From Funneliformis mosseae (taxonomy: Eukaryota > Glomeromycota > Glomeromycetes > Glomerales > Glomeraceae), in contig CAJVPP010001289.1 in the NCBI GenBank assembly GCA_910592005.1, forward strand, positions 1 through 21,072: DNA of 21,072 nt, in the 5' to 3' direction. The notes beneath the pieces are model-generated. The model did not search any database. It was given only the letters and a program-made list of their open reading frames with translations, and had not been told where the DNA came from. Below are positions 13,001 through 20,704 of the stretch, piece after piece. Both the position numbers and the translations under genes were made by a program. The first letter of the stretch is position 1, and every line of letters begins with the position of its first letter.

Positions 13001-13357
13001 ATCAATGATTACACAAGATATTACAGAAGGTTGTTGTTTGCTAATATCTCTTTTATCTGTGTCAATTAAATCATCTTTTTCTTCACACTCATTATCAGGA
13101 GTTTGTTTATTATTCTTATTATTATTTTGTTCTAATTCTACCTTAATATCACTATCATATTCACCTACATATGATTCCATTTTATCATCTTCATCTTTAT
13201 GAGCTAACATTTCGTTTAACATATTGCTAAACCTAAAGGTAAATTAGTCGTCCTCAGTAAATAATTCAAATATTTCGTCTTCACTGCTACTTTTAACATT
13301 TTTCAAGTCAAATTCTTGTAACAGTGTAGAATTATTGTCAACTTCAAGACCCAGCAT
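10064..13357 (-). pseudogene. Decayed transposon protein, DUF6589-like, largely in one frame with about 25 stops
   Basis: From ATG at 13357 one minus-strand frame can be followed for roughly 780 codons to about 11020, broken only by about 25 stop codons (by hand count 13 TAA, 5 TAG, 7 TGA). After one slip at an A8 run (11012-11019) the next frame continues. In order there is an acidic Asn-rich N-terminus, a C-x2-C-x8-H-x3-H zinc-finger-like motif (12719-12769), a block with VIDNINFKQNTFSFSN (about 11850-11920), LKPGDN (about 11550), DFCSVIIILFSSYKLLNLAR and FLNKFEIAVDY (about 11250-11380). Then come SVGKLNY and LKTNIKALQAERERIDLLLSEYL (about 10690-10790) and a final open piece ending at TAA 10064-10066. 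From memory this matches the DUF6589-like proteins abundant in Rhizophagus and found in Agaricomycetes, thought to be transposon-derived; a profile search was not possible. Terminal inverted repeats were not found. Confidence 0.6.
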
Positions 13358-13466
13358 TGTTAAAAATATTCAACTTTACTTGATTTAATAAAATAAATTA
13401 AACCTTACATCAAAGTAGTACCAAAAGAGTTAAAAAAATTTTTTTACTTTAATTTATTTACTATTT

Positions 13467-13830
13467 AAATAAACAAATAATGGATAAAGGAAAGATTGAA
13501 CTGAATAAACAAGAGTTTATAAAAACAAATATTTTTTAAAAAGTTTTTACAAACATGTAAATAAGTGTTTACATTGTATAAATGTATTTTTTTTTGTAAA
13601 AGTTTAAAAAGTTTTATTTACTATATACTACCTTTTTCATAATTAGTGTCCGTCTAAAGCGGACACTAATTATGAAAAAGGTAGTAAATAAACAAATAAT
13701 AGGCAACTTTCCTTAGACAGATTGAACTGAATAAACTTGAGTTATGAATTTTTAAACTTTATAAAAATATTTTTAAGATCTTGACGAACATGTAAATAAT
13801 TGTTTAATAATATGTTACATTGTGTAAATG
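13467..13830. repeat. Two direct copies of a 118-145 bp repeat flanking a hairpin
   Basis: Copy 1 (13467-13584) and copy 2 (13686-13830) share, in the same order, AAATAAACAAATAAT, AGATTGAACTGAATAAAC, GAGTT, ACATGTAAATAA-TGTT and ACATTGT-TAAATG, with small indels between blocks. Copy 2 starts exactly at the outer end of the hairpin at 13626-13686. The pair lies just upstream of the transposon-protein start. It may be a tandem duplication into which the hairpin was inserted, or the remains of a duplicated element terminus. Confidence 0.7.
13626..13686. repeat. Perfect 27-bp hairpin with 7-nt loop
   Basis: 13626-13652 and 13660-13686 are exact reverse complements (27 of 27) separated by TCTAAAG. 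The stem includes CATAATTAGTGTCCG on the left strand and CGGACACTAATTATG on the right. Pairing resumes outside with TTTATTTA on the left against TAAATAA on the right after a 7-nt insertion on the left side. A perfect stem among heavily mutated neighbours suggests recent origin or continued correction. It could be a tiny foldback element or two transposon termini joined head to head. Confidence 0.85.
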
Positions 13831-13856
13831 CGGTGTTACCTTTGACTTAAAATTTT

Positions 13857-13985
13857 CGATTTTAGCCAAATTTGGGCCGGCACTATAAATTTGGCCAGAG
13901 TTAAGAAAATTTTGGCCAGAATTATAATTTAAAAGATCGTCGATTTTAACCAATTGAGTTAATGCTAGCCAATTTTAAATTTTAT
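13857..13985. repeat. Nested direct repeats with GGCCA and GCCAA cores
   Basis: TTTGGCCAGAGTTA (13890-13903) is repeated as TTTGGCCAGAATTA (13911-13924). An outer pair, CGATTTTAGCCAAA (13857-13870) and CGATTTTAACCAAT (13941-13954), encloses them, and TAGCCAATTTT follows near 13976. TTTGGGCCGGCA near 13870-13882 is related. The cluster is GC-richer than its surroundings and resembles the short subterminal repeats found at DNA-transposon ends. It lies between the transposon remnant and the kinase. Confidence 0.5.
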
Positions 13986-14058
13986 ATATCCACTATATAC
14001 CTAAGAACAACGTTATATCAACAATTTGTATTATGATATCATAGTACAAAAAAACTCA

Positions 14059-15162
14059 CTAATGATTAGTGTGACATTTCCACTGACTGTTAAGGCACAA
14101 TGGCCTTTTATTTGGACCAGGGTCCCAGCATTCTTTCATTAACGCAATATAACCTTTTTGTGCTTCAATATCATCGATTGGAGGACGTAATCCATCACAA
14201 ATTTCAATAATCAGATCTGTATCATGAGCACGATCCCAAAAAGGTCTTATACCCGTCATACACTCCTATATAATCATACGAAAACTGTAAACATCTGAAG
14301 CCAATATATATTTTTGCCATTGAAGGATCTCTGGAGCCACATAAAGAATAATTCCATTATCTTCAGCAGATTTACTTAATTCTAAATCACCTATTTTGAG
14401 GGAGCTATTGCTTATCAAAATATTTCCACTATGTAAATCACGGTAGATAATACCTTTGCCATGAATCTTGGATAGGCTGAATGCGATTTTGCCTAAATGA
14501 TTTAATTTATCGTGCCAACTAAGATTATAAAAATTTTCAGTTATATAACGAATCAAATCACCCGAACCACAATAATTCATAATTATCATAAAATCTTTGG
14601 TAATAGGACCTTGCGTAATTCCATAATACCCAACAATAATAAGATCATTATAATTTAATTGATAAGATATTTTAAGCTGAAAAGATTATTAACTTAGTAT
14701 ATTAAAGATATTATAACAAATAAACAAAATATAGTAAATGTGTACCTCGTTTAACTCCTTAGCAGTAAAATTTTTAGAATTATTAAGTTGCTTAAGAGCA
14801 ACTTGTTTATTAGATACTCGATTATATTTGTTAATTACGTTATTCCAACTATGATGCGTCTGAATGGGACCATCATTCCAAGTAGCTTTATAAACTTTAC
14901 TAAAGCCGCCCTCACCAATAAATTCTACATTTTCGAATTTATTATATGAAACAATCTCCATCTTGTCATGATATGCTTGGTTAATTTGCGTATACTTGAT
15001 AAATTCGTCAATAATCTTATTTCCAGTTGGATTAAGGAATTTATTTGACCTATAACAGAAACGGCAAATTTTATGATTTTTTTCTGAAGGTTTTCTTATT
15101 TTTTTACATTCAATACATTTATCAAAATTATGTTTAGGCTTTAATTTAACCATGGGTTGCAT
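14059..15162 (-). pseudogene. TKL-like protein kinase pseudogene, two exons
   Basis: Exon 1 (15162-14746) encodes 139 residues, with a CxxC...CxxC ribbon at residues 16, 19, 33 and 36, the glycine loop GEGGFSKV at 83-90, VALK with the ATP-binding lysine at 124, and a helix-C-like AKELNE. An intron with GTACAC donor and TTTTCAG acceptor fits 14745-14677. Exon 2 continues in frame with GYYGITQGP, IYRDLHSGNILI, KIGDLELSKS, YVAPEIL and SDVYSF, then TAG at 14266-14268, then ECMTGIRPFWDRAHDTDLI and CWDPGPNKRP. The HRD His is Tyr, the DFG-type Gly is Glu, and the stop sits where this family has Trp. All three are single transitions. The kinase is therefore probably inactive even if read through. The C-terminus after KRP diverges and stops early at 14059. 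Related kinases are heavily expanded in Rhizophagus. Confidence 0.9.
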
Positions 15163-15413
15163 TTTCTGACTTGATGTGTCATTAAAGTTGATTGAAATGA
15201 TTATTATGAAAAATTCGTTTCAGGCATTCAAAACCACACATATTCTTAAGATGTTGCAAATTCTCAAATTCAAAAATGAATTCCCAAAAGAACAGATATA
15301 TGAGGCAATGATCTTCAGAATTTATATGTCCAGAAATTTAATTGAACTGAAAGAAAATTCCCAGCGAAAAAATAGATTTAATTGTCTAGATTGATTCCGC
15401 CCTTTTGAATTGG
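15163..15413. other. Divergent intergenic spacer between kinase and TATA box
   Basis: This 250-nt spacer separates the minus-strand kinase start from a plus-strand TATA box, so it could be a shared promoter region. A plus-strand frame of 72 codons (15176-15394) is open, but I see no family resemblance and no start-site support, so I do not call it a gene. Confidence 0.4.
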
Positions 15414-15421
15414 TATAAAAA
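15414..15421 (+). promoter_or_regulatory. Candidate TATA box
   Basis: TATAAAAA sits in a locally GC-richer setting (GGTATAAAAAGTGCGTCGATCG), with pyrimidine-rich possible initiation sites 25-40 nt downstream (TTCAACTTTCAATTTT). It points toward the exon-like series that begins around 15450. Confidence 0.45.
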
Positions 15422-15444
15422 GTGCGTCGATCGTTCAACTTTCA

Positions 15445-15990
15445 ATTTTGGTTAGTTCATTTGCTAGATGATTTTTGCCACGTCGGAGTTGGCGCCAAAT
15501 ATATCAAAAATCATATGTGAATGTTATTTATATTAAATATAGTTAGTTTTATTGAGAAATGGTAATAAAATTAAGGGAATCTTTTCCGATCAGCCAATAA
15601 GGTAACAAAAAATTTTTTTGGAAAAATATTTGTTTCTTTTAATCTAAAAATCTGATTAGATGTAGAATAAAATTTTTTTTTTTAGATCAGGCTTTTCATT
15701 TTCGGATTAGATCGTTAGTGCGGGTAAGATGTTTTATTTTATTTATTTATTATTTATTTATTTTTTTTTTGGAATTTGAATTATTGTTTTTTTCGTTTAC
15801 ATTATTTATAAATTTTTTAACTTTTAAGGATTGGTTCGATCAGCTGCAGTAAGACCTTTTGATTTTATTATTATTACTCTTCCTTTGTTCTTTTTAATAT
15901 TATTTTATCTTTTTTACGATTTCTTTAGTGTTGGATCGCAGCAATCTTTTTTTTTAAAATTTCATGGTTCGTAGCGCAGGACTGAAATGA
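15445..15990 (+). ncRNA. Possible spliced transcript with small exons and no long frame
   Basis: Downstream of the TATA box there is a series of splice-like signals. A 13-codon frame (ATG 15559, TAA 15598-15600) is followed at once by donor GTAACA (15602). The next acceptor is a T-run ending TTTAG (15685), giving a 38-nt exon (15686-15723) with donor GTAAGA. A weaker TTAAG acceptor (15828) gives a 20-nt exon (15829-15848) with donor GTAAGA, then acceptor TTCTTTAG (15928). The implied introns are 84, 105 and 80 nt, the same size class as in the other genes here. Each exon-like piece carries a GATC motif. No protein results from joining them, so this would be a non-coding RNA or a spliced 5' leader. 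Chance matches in T-rich DNA are a real alternative. Confidence 0.3.
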
Positions 15991-16384
15991 TTTATTTTGG
16001 ATTTTGCGAACTGGGATAGAGGTGGAACTTCCAAATAAATTTGCAAACTAGGAATATTTTTTCCGAAAAGGAATTCTGCAAAAATTATTATAGTACTGCT
16101 TAAATTTTGGTTATACATTATTTAAAAAAAGTTTTAACCTCCAAGATATTCCACCTTCTATATTAAAAAAACTTTCAGGATTGATAATGCACATTCAAGG
16201 TTTTATAAAACACCTAAAAACAGATGTGGTAAAGCAAAGGTGCAAAAGGTTTTTTTATACAAAATTGTACAAAACATGCTAGCGAAGGTGGAAACTTTAA
16301 AAGTTGTAACTGACTATAACAACCGCGTATAAATGTGTTAAATGATAATGAGAATTATTCATATACTGATTACTAATCATCCTA

Positions 16385-16401
16385 GCGGCGACAGTCGCCG
16401 C
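16385..16401. repeat. GC-rich 8-bp perfect palindrome
   Basis: GCGGCGAC and GTCGCCGC flank a single A. Fourteen of the 17 bases are G or C in a region otherwise made mostly of A and T. It could be part of a dispersed repeat or a protein-binding site. Nothing nearby indicates a gene or a terminator. Confidence 0.6.
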
Positions 16402-16982
16402 ACACCAACCTAATATCTTATAATGAAGTATTGTTATCAGAGATCCAATATTTCATCCGGGAATTATGTCTTTAGGTCAATAGTTCTTCTAACCATTATG
16501 TCCTTTGGTGTAAAAATTAACTATAAAAATGAAGAGATTTTCCTTTAAAAAAAGTAGTAGTCAATTAATAAAATATAATTTGCTTAGTTTTCCCATGAGT
16601 TCTTTGTAACGATGCGTTGCTTATTTGCGTTTGGTTAGCTATTGGTAATAAAGTTCAGTCGAAAAGCTTATATATAAAGTTCTGAAGTAACACTACAAAA
16701 ATATAAAAGATATTTTATTTAAAATAGATTATACTTTTTATAGCTAATTTATATTAGCTTTTGTTATATTCTTTCAATTTCCTTTTTTTTTCTTCATGAT
16801 TTCGTAGACAAATTGGTTCTTTGTTTTTGGATGATCTTCAAGGTTTTTTTTTGTTTTTTCTATTAATTGAATTGTTTTTATTCTTTTACTTATTAACGCT
16901 ATACTAAGTTTTTATTTTTATTTAATTTTTATTTTGTTTTTTAACGTTATACTAAATTTTAGTTTATTTTATTTTATCTCAG

Positions 16983-17103
16983 GCAAATGAACGATTATAT
17001 TTTGGTTTTGGGTAGAGAATTTAAAAAGAAACAATTTAAACATTGCAATTCACGAACGTTAGACAATATTTACATGAAGCGAAATTATCTGATTGTCTAC
17101 TAA
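16983..17103 (+). other. Possible terminal exon with a 38-codon frame
   Basis: A long pyrimidine tract ending ATCTCAG (16976-16982) is followed by GCAA and an ATG at 16987, opening 38 codons (MNDYILVLGREFKKK..., ending IVY) to TAA at 17101-17103. The acceptor is the best-looking one on this strand, and TACTAA branch-site-like motifs lie upstream at about 16902 and 16950. It could be the last exon of the transcript suggested at 15445. No homology is recognised and the donor feeding it is not identified. Confidence 0.25.
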
Positions 17104-17515
17104 TTAAAAATATATTAATTAAAAATTCAAATAAATTAAAAAATATATTACGAATTTTTATTGATTACAAGGGAGAGAACAAATGATTTAGAACTGCTCC
17201 TAAGAAATTGAAATGAAAAGATATTTAGAAAGTAAGAGCCGAATGAGGAGAATAAATGTGATGTAAAGAAGCAAATCTATCAAATGATTTCCCATGTTTT
17301 AATTAATAAAAGTCATAACTTTAATCGCAACATTATTGATCATTTATTGTAAAATTTCGTTATGGGAAGGAAGTTACAAGAGACTTTTTTTTTTGTTTTA
17401 ACAGGTACAAAAATATGGATGAGGGGTTCAGTCAAAAGTCTATAAAGTCTATAATTTCTACAATGTTTTAAAAAGGTTTATAAAATGTAAATATAATTAA
17501 TATTTAAATAGATTA

Positions 17516-17518
<3 letters not shown>

Positions 17519-17551
<33 letters not shown>
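17519..17551 (+). repeat. Poly(A) tract of 33 bases
   Basis: This is an uninterrupted run of A, much longer than other homopolymers in the window. It might be the tail of a retroposed sequence, but no recognisable transcript body precedes it and no flanking target-site duplication is evident, so it may be just a mononucleotide microsatellite. Confidence 0.8.
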
Positions 17552-17554
<3 letters not shown>

Positions 17555-17646
17555 AAAATCTATAAAAGTTTTCTAAAGAATAAAAAATCTTATAAAAATA
17601 TCTTTGGATCTTTTCATTGAACAAACTCTTGGCCAAATGTTTAAGG

Positions 17647-18345
17647 TTAAATAAGAATTTTCTTCGTTAATATTAATGCGATTGTCAAATATCAAGCTAA
17701 AAAAGCAACGATTACTATAATTTGTTTTTTTTTTAAAAATAAAAAAAAAAATATTTTTCTGGCGTTCACAGTAAACATTTAATAAATTTTAATTTTATTA
17801 CCTCCAATAATATCATCGAAGACTTCACAAAATTGCTTTCCAGTAAAGTTTGCAATCGTAAGAACGATATTAATGATAACCATTAGAATGAAATTTGCAA
17901 TCAACACGAAATTTGATTTAGCACACAAAGCAACATCAAAAACGTAACTATTTTAAATAAATTTTTTACGTGAATTAATATAAATTCTCAGGATTCGTGT
18001 AAATTGAAGAGAAAACTTACAGTTAACAAAGTCACTTGCATATCATCTAACCTATGAGGTATATACTTTATACCAAGCGCATTTTTTAACATTTCTAGAT
18101 CATTTTTATAGGAAGCGATAATCGAAACAGATCTAATAAAAAAAAATTTTTTTTATACGTTACACAGGCATTAATAAAAGTTGGTTTTTAACCCAAATGA
18201 TAAATGATTCTTACCATGAGAAATCTGTGGTGTGGAATACATCTTCTCTCTTCAATTCAAAAAATCCTGCTAATAATCGAATCCCGCCACCATAGAATAA
18301 AGCTAAACCGCAGCTTAATACAATTACGAATATTTAGATTTCCAT
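17647..18345 (-). pseudogene. Small membrane protein gene, four exons, probably a pseudogene
   Basis: Four exons fit on the minus strand: 18345-18215, 18132-18021, 17947-17802 and 17714-17647. Introns of 82, 73 and 87 nt have GTAAGA, GTAAGT and GTAATA donors and ATTAG, AATAG and TATAG acceptors. The product would be about 150 residues, with a hydrophobic N-terminus (FVIVLSCGLALFYGGG), a soluble middle (ELKREDVFHTTDFS, SYKNDLEMLKNALG, HRLDDMQVTLL), a membrane segment (FVLIANFILMVIINIVLTI) and a final hydrophobic stretch (VIVAFLA then YLTIALIL). Stops occur at codon 4 (TAA), across the exon 1-2 junction (TGA) and in the last exon (TGA). Each is one transition from Gln, Arg or Trp. The exon 2-3 junction is off by one base. 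I do not recognise the family. Good codon composition and well-placed splice sites argue it is a real gene that decayed recently, or a live gene whose exact splicing I have wrong. Confidence 0.5.
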
Positions 18346-18435
18346 GAATTCGTTATGCTTGTTTGTTCCGAAAAAAAAGAGAGACAATAGTAACATGAAG
18401 AATAAAAAATTTCAAAGGAAATCGAACATACAATA

Positions 18436-18560
18436 TATAATAAAGACCTAAATAACCTTAACCCACTAGACCTATAATGAATAACCAAATACAGTATCTA
18501 ATTCTAACTCTAAGTTCTAATCCCTAAAACTATTAAATCTAAACATTAACGTTAATTCAA
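18436..18560. repeat. G-poor stretch rich in CTAA motifs
   Basis: The plus strand here is almost without G and contains many CTAA or CCTAA-like words (ACCTAAATAACC, CTAATTCTAACTCTAAG, TTCTAATCCCTAAAAC). The spacing is irregular. It could be a highly degenerate interstitial telomere-type (CCCTAA) tract or simple sequence of another origin. No full tandem units are preserved. Confidence 0.3.
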
Positions 18561-18689
18561 ATGTAAACTGTAATGACGTTAAAAAAAAAATTTCTGTTTA
18601 AATTTGAATTTTTAGTTTCATTTGAATTTAATTTTATTGGTTTATTTTATTTTTAATTGAATGTTTCCATTGGTATCCTCACTTCCCAA

Positions 18690-18769
18690 TGACAAAGCCT
18701 TTTGATTTTAATCGGAGTAAATCACGTGTTGCACTGTGCCAGGACGGCCGACATTTTTTTTTTTTTTTT
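18690..18769 (+). other. GC-rich patch ending in a T16 run
   Basis: A short GC-rich segment (CACGTGTTGCACTGTGCCAGGACGGCCGAC) immediately precedes 16 T residues (18754-18769), the arrangement expected at an RNA polymerase III terminator. On the minus strand TGGCACAGTGC resembles a tRNA A box at 10 of 11 positions, but no B box and no cloverleaf follows. A decayed tRNA-derived SINE fragment is possible. The minus-strand frame covering it is rich in Phe and Lys and not convincing as a gene. Confidence 0.3.
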
Positions 18770-20100
18770 GGAGACTTCACTATTATTATACATCGCAACG
18801 ATAATTGAGGAAAAAACACATCTACTCTTGTCCAATTAAAAATACGGTTTTTTCGCGATGAGTGTTTATTTTTTTTTATTATAAAAAAAAAGAACAAAAA
18901 TAATTCAAGATTAATTTTATTGACAATAGTGAAATTCACTGATTAAATTCGCTTTCGCATCGTTGTCAACTCGATTATTAGGCAGACTTCGTTTCTGGAC
19001 ACAAAAGTCCGCTTAAATGATAATCATGAGTAAAATATTTTCGCAACGTTTTTTTATTTCCTTAAAAAAAAAAAATAATGAATAATATAAAAAGTTTATG
19101 ATCATGAGCAAAAATTAAAAAATCACTTTGAGCTAAATTTATATATATAAACGCCTAAACCTATTTATATTTGAATAATAATCGTTTCAAAAATAAAACG
19201 AAAAAAAAATAGTCCGAAATCTTCATTTAATTGGTTGCTTAATTTAAAAGTTTAAGGAATTATTCTTAATAATTTTTATGTAATGATATTTAATTTCAAT
19301 AGAAATGTGTTATATTTGAACTTATTTAATGATTACAAGCAAATCATCAGTTTTGTTGAACCGATATATACAACAGACTAAAAAATATAAACTATAAAAT
19401 AATTATAATAATAATAATAAAACCATTCAGGATGGCAAGCAACGAAAAATCATTTTCATTCAAGGCTGGAAAATGATTTCCAGCATAACACAACTTGCTC
19501 GTCTGGATTCGAAACTAATTAAAAATAATAAAGTATTTATTAATGATCAGTTAAATATTGTAAAAAATAATAAAAGCTTTGTGGTACTTGCGCATTTCGT
19601 ATTCTATTAACCAAGTCGAAATCTCTCTTTTTCAACTGGGCACGCAAAACAGCTTGGCAAGACAAATAATTTACAAAAATCCAATTTCAAATTCGACTTC
19701 TTCTATAGGATAATGAAATCCTTATTAATGCACCTTCTTCAATAACTACGGTAGTAGTGAACGGTGATCTTTTGACCTGAGATAATTGGATCTCATAATT
19801 TAGAAAGGGTAATAGGGAAGTTCTCTTTGGACGGTTTAAAGCCAGAAAGGAGATGAGATTCTCCTTCGTAAAATAATTTTACGAATGATAAAGTAAATTT
19901 TATTTTCAAAATGCTTAAAAACTTTCTTTATTTTAATTGAACGTAGGAAAAAACAGCAATAAAGAAATGACACTGATCTCATATCTGCCAAAGTAATCAG
20001 AAAAATCAAGTGACGTTTGAATAATATTCATTTGCAATTATAACCCTTTTTTTATTGATGGTTTTTTCTTTCTTAACAACATGATAAATTCCCCGAATCA
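18770..20100. other. Intergenic region with small hairpins, no gene seen
   Basis: Both strands lack a convincing coding frame. GC content rises around 19590-19870. Small perfect hairpins occur: GCTGGAAA/TTTCCAGC (19465-19484), GAGAT/ATCTC near 19780-19795 and CGTAAAAT/ATTTTACG near 19868-19884. An A/T microsatellite (AAT)n lies near 19400-19420. These do not define a known RNA gene. Confidence 0.5.
19449..19484. repeat. Overlapping, mutually exclusive hairpins
   Basis: The stem GCTGGAAA/TTTCCAGC (19465-19472 with 19477-19484, loop ATGA) competes with pairing of GAAAATGAT (19469-19477) to ATCATTTTC (19449-19457). This gives two alternative folds in 36 nt. No transcript or downstream gene is evident, so a regulatory role is not supported. 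Confidence 0.5.
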
Positions 20101-20105
20101 CTATC

Positions 20106-20261
20106 AAAAATCCTCCGACATGTGACATTTGACCAATAATATACTAATACTTAATAACCGTGACAAATAGATATGTGTGACAATAAGTTTAAAAACGGAA
20201 ACTTGAGGGCGTGATACGATATGACAAATATTTTATTATAATCACGTGTCCGAGGATTTTT
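20106..20261. mobile_element. Candidate MITE with 20-bp terminal inverted repeats
   Basis: AAAAATCCTCCGACATGTGA (20106-20125) matches the reverse complement of 20242-20261 at 18 of 20 positions. The segment is about 156 bp, AT-rich and non-coding inside. The right arm carries a palindromic CACGTG (20243-20248) and the left arm a CATGTG at the mirrored place. A TATAAATA (20268-20275) follows immediately outside the right arm. No clear target-site duplication was found. Confidence 0.45.
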
Positions 20262-20273
20262 CAACATTATAAA

Positions 20274-20616
20274 TACGTGAAAACAAACCCTTCCTATTTA
20301 TTAGCTTTTTACGTATTCTTGAAAACGAACCCTTTCTATTTATTAACTTTTTACATGTTCTCTTGAAAACAAACCCTTCCTTTTTATGTATTCTCTTGAA
20401 AACGAACGAACCCTTTCTATTTATTAGCTTTTTACGTGTTCTCTTGAAGACAAACCCTTCCTTTTTACGTATTCTCTTGAAAACAAACCTTTCCTATTTA
20501 TAGCTTTTTACGTGTTCTCTTGAAAACAAACCTTTCCTATTTATTAGCATTTACGTGTTCTCTTGAAAACAAACCCTTCCTATTTACGTGCTCTCATGAA
20601 ACAAGCCCTTTTTTAA
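20274..20616 (+). repeat. Minisatellite, about nine units of 33 or 43 nt
   Basis: Tandem units have the consensus TCTCTTGAAAAC-AACCC followed by TTCCTATTTATTAGC and TTTTTACGTGT. Full units are about 43 nt; three short units of about 33 nt lack the internal ATTTATTAGC-like segment. The order along the strand is long, long, short, long, short, long, long, short, then a degenerate final unit. One unit has an extra GAAC insertion. Units share no spacer-repeat alternation, so this is not a CRISPR array. The position right after a TATAAATA and a CACGTG motif could make it a transcribed leader, but that is speculative. Confidence 0.9.
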
Positions 20617-20704
20617 TCATTACCAATATCAATCGCTAGTAACAGCTGCTTATTCATTTTAGATTTTTATATAAGTAAGTATAATTTCAATGTATTTTTG
20701 TAAA

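Noticed and set aside
12996..13202. Plus-strand Ser/Leu-rich frame
   Set aside because: It is antisense to the acidic Asn-rich N-terminal part of the minus-strand transposon protein, whose frame continues on both sides.
10064..13357. Reassigned genetic code (TAA/TAG read as Gln, ciliate-like) to explain the many in-frame stops
   Set aside because: TGA also appears about seven times in the same frame, at positions that fit Arg or Trp, and one TAG in the kinase stands where Trp is expected. A single reassignment cannot explain this; transition decay can.
15176..15394. 72-codon plus-strand frame upstream of the kinase
   Set aside because: No family resemblance and no promoter or splice support; the TATA box lies downstream of it. 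Kept only as spacer.
18679..18939. 86-codon minus-strand frame
   Set aside because: It is built from T-runs read as Phe and Lys and crosses a T16 homopolymer. No conserved feature.
20274..20616. CRISPR array
   Set aside because: Units are contiguous with no unique spacers and vary in length by an internal deletion. It is a eukaryotic minisatellite.
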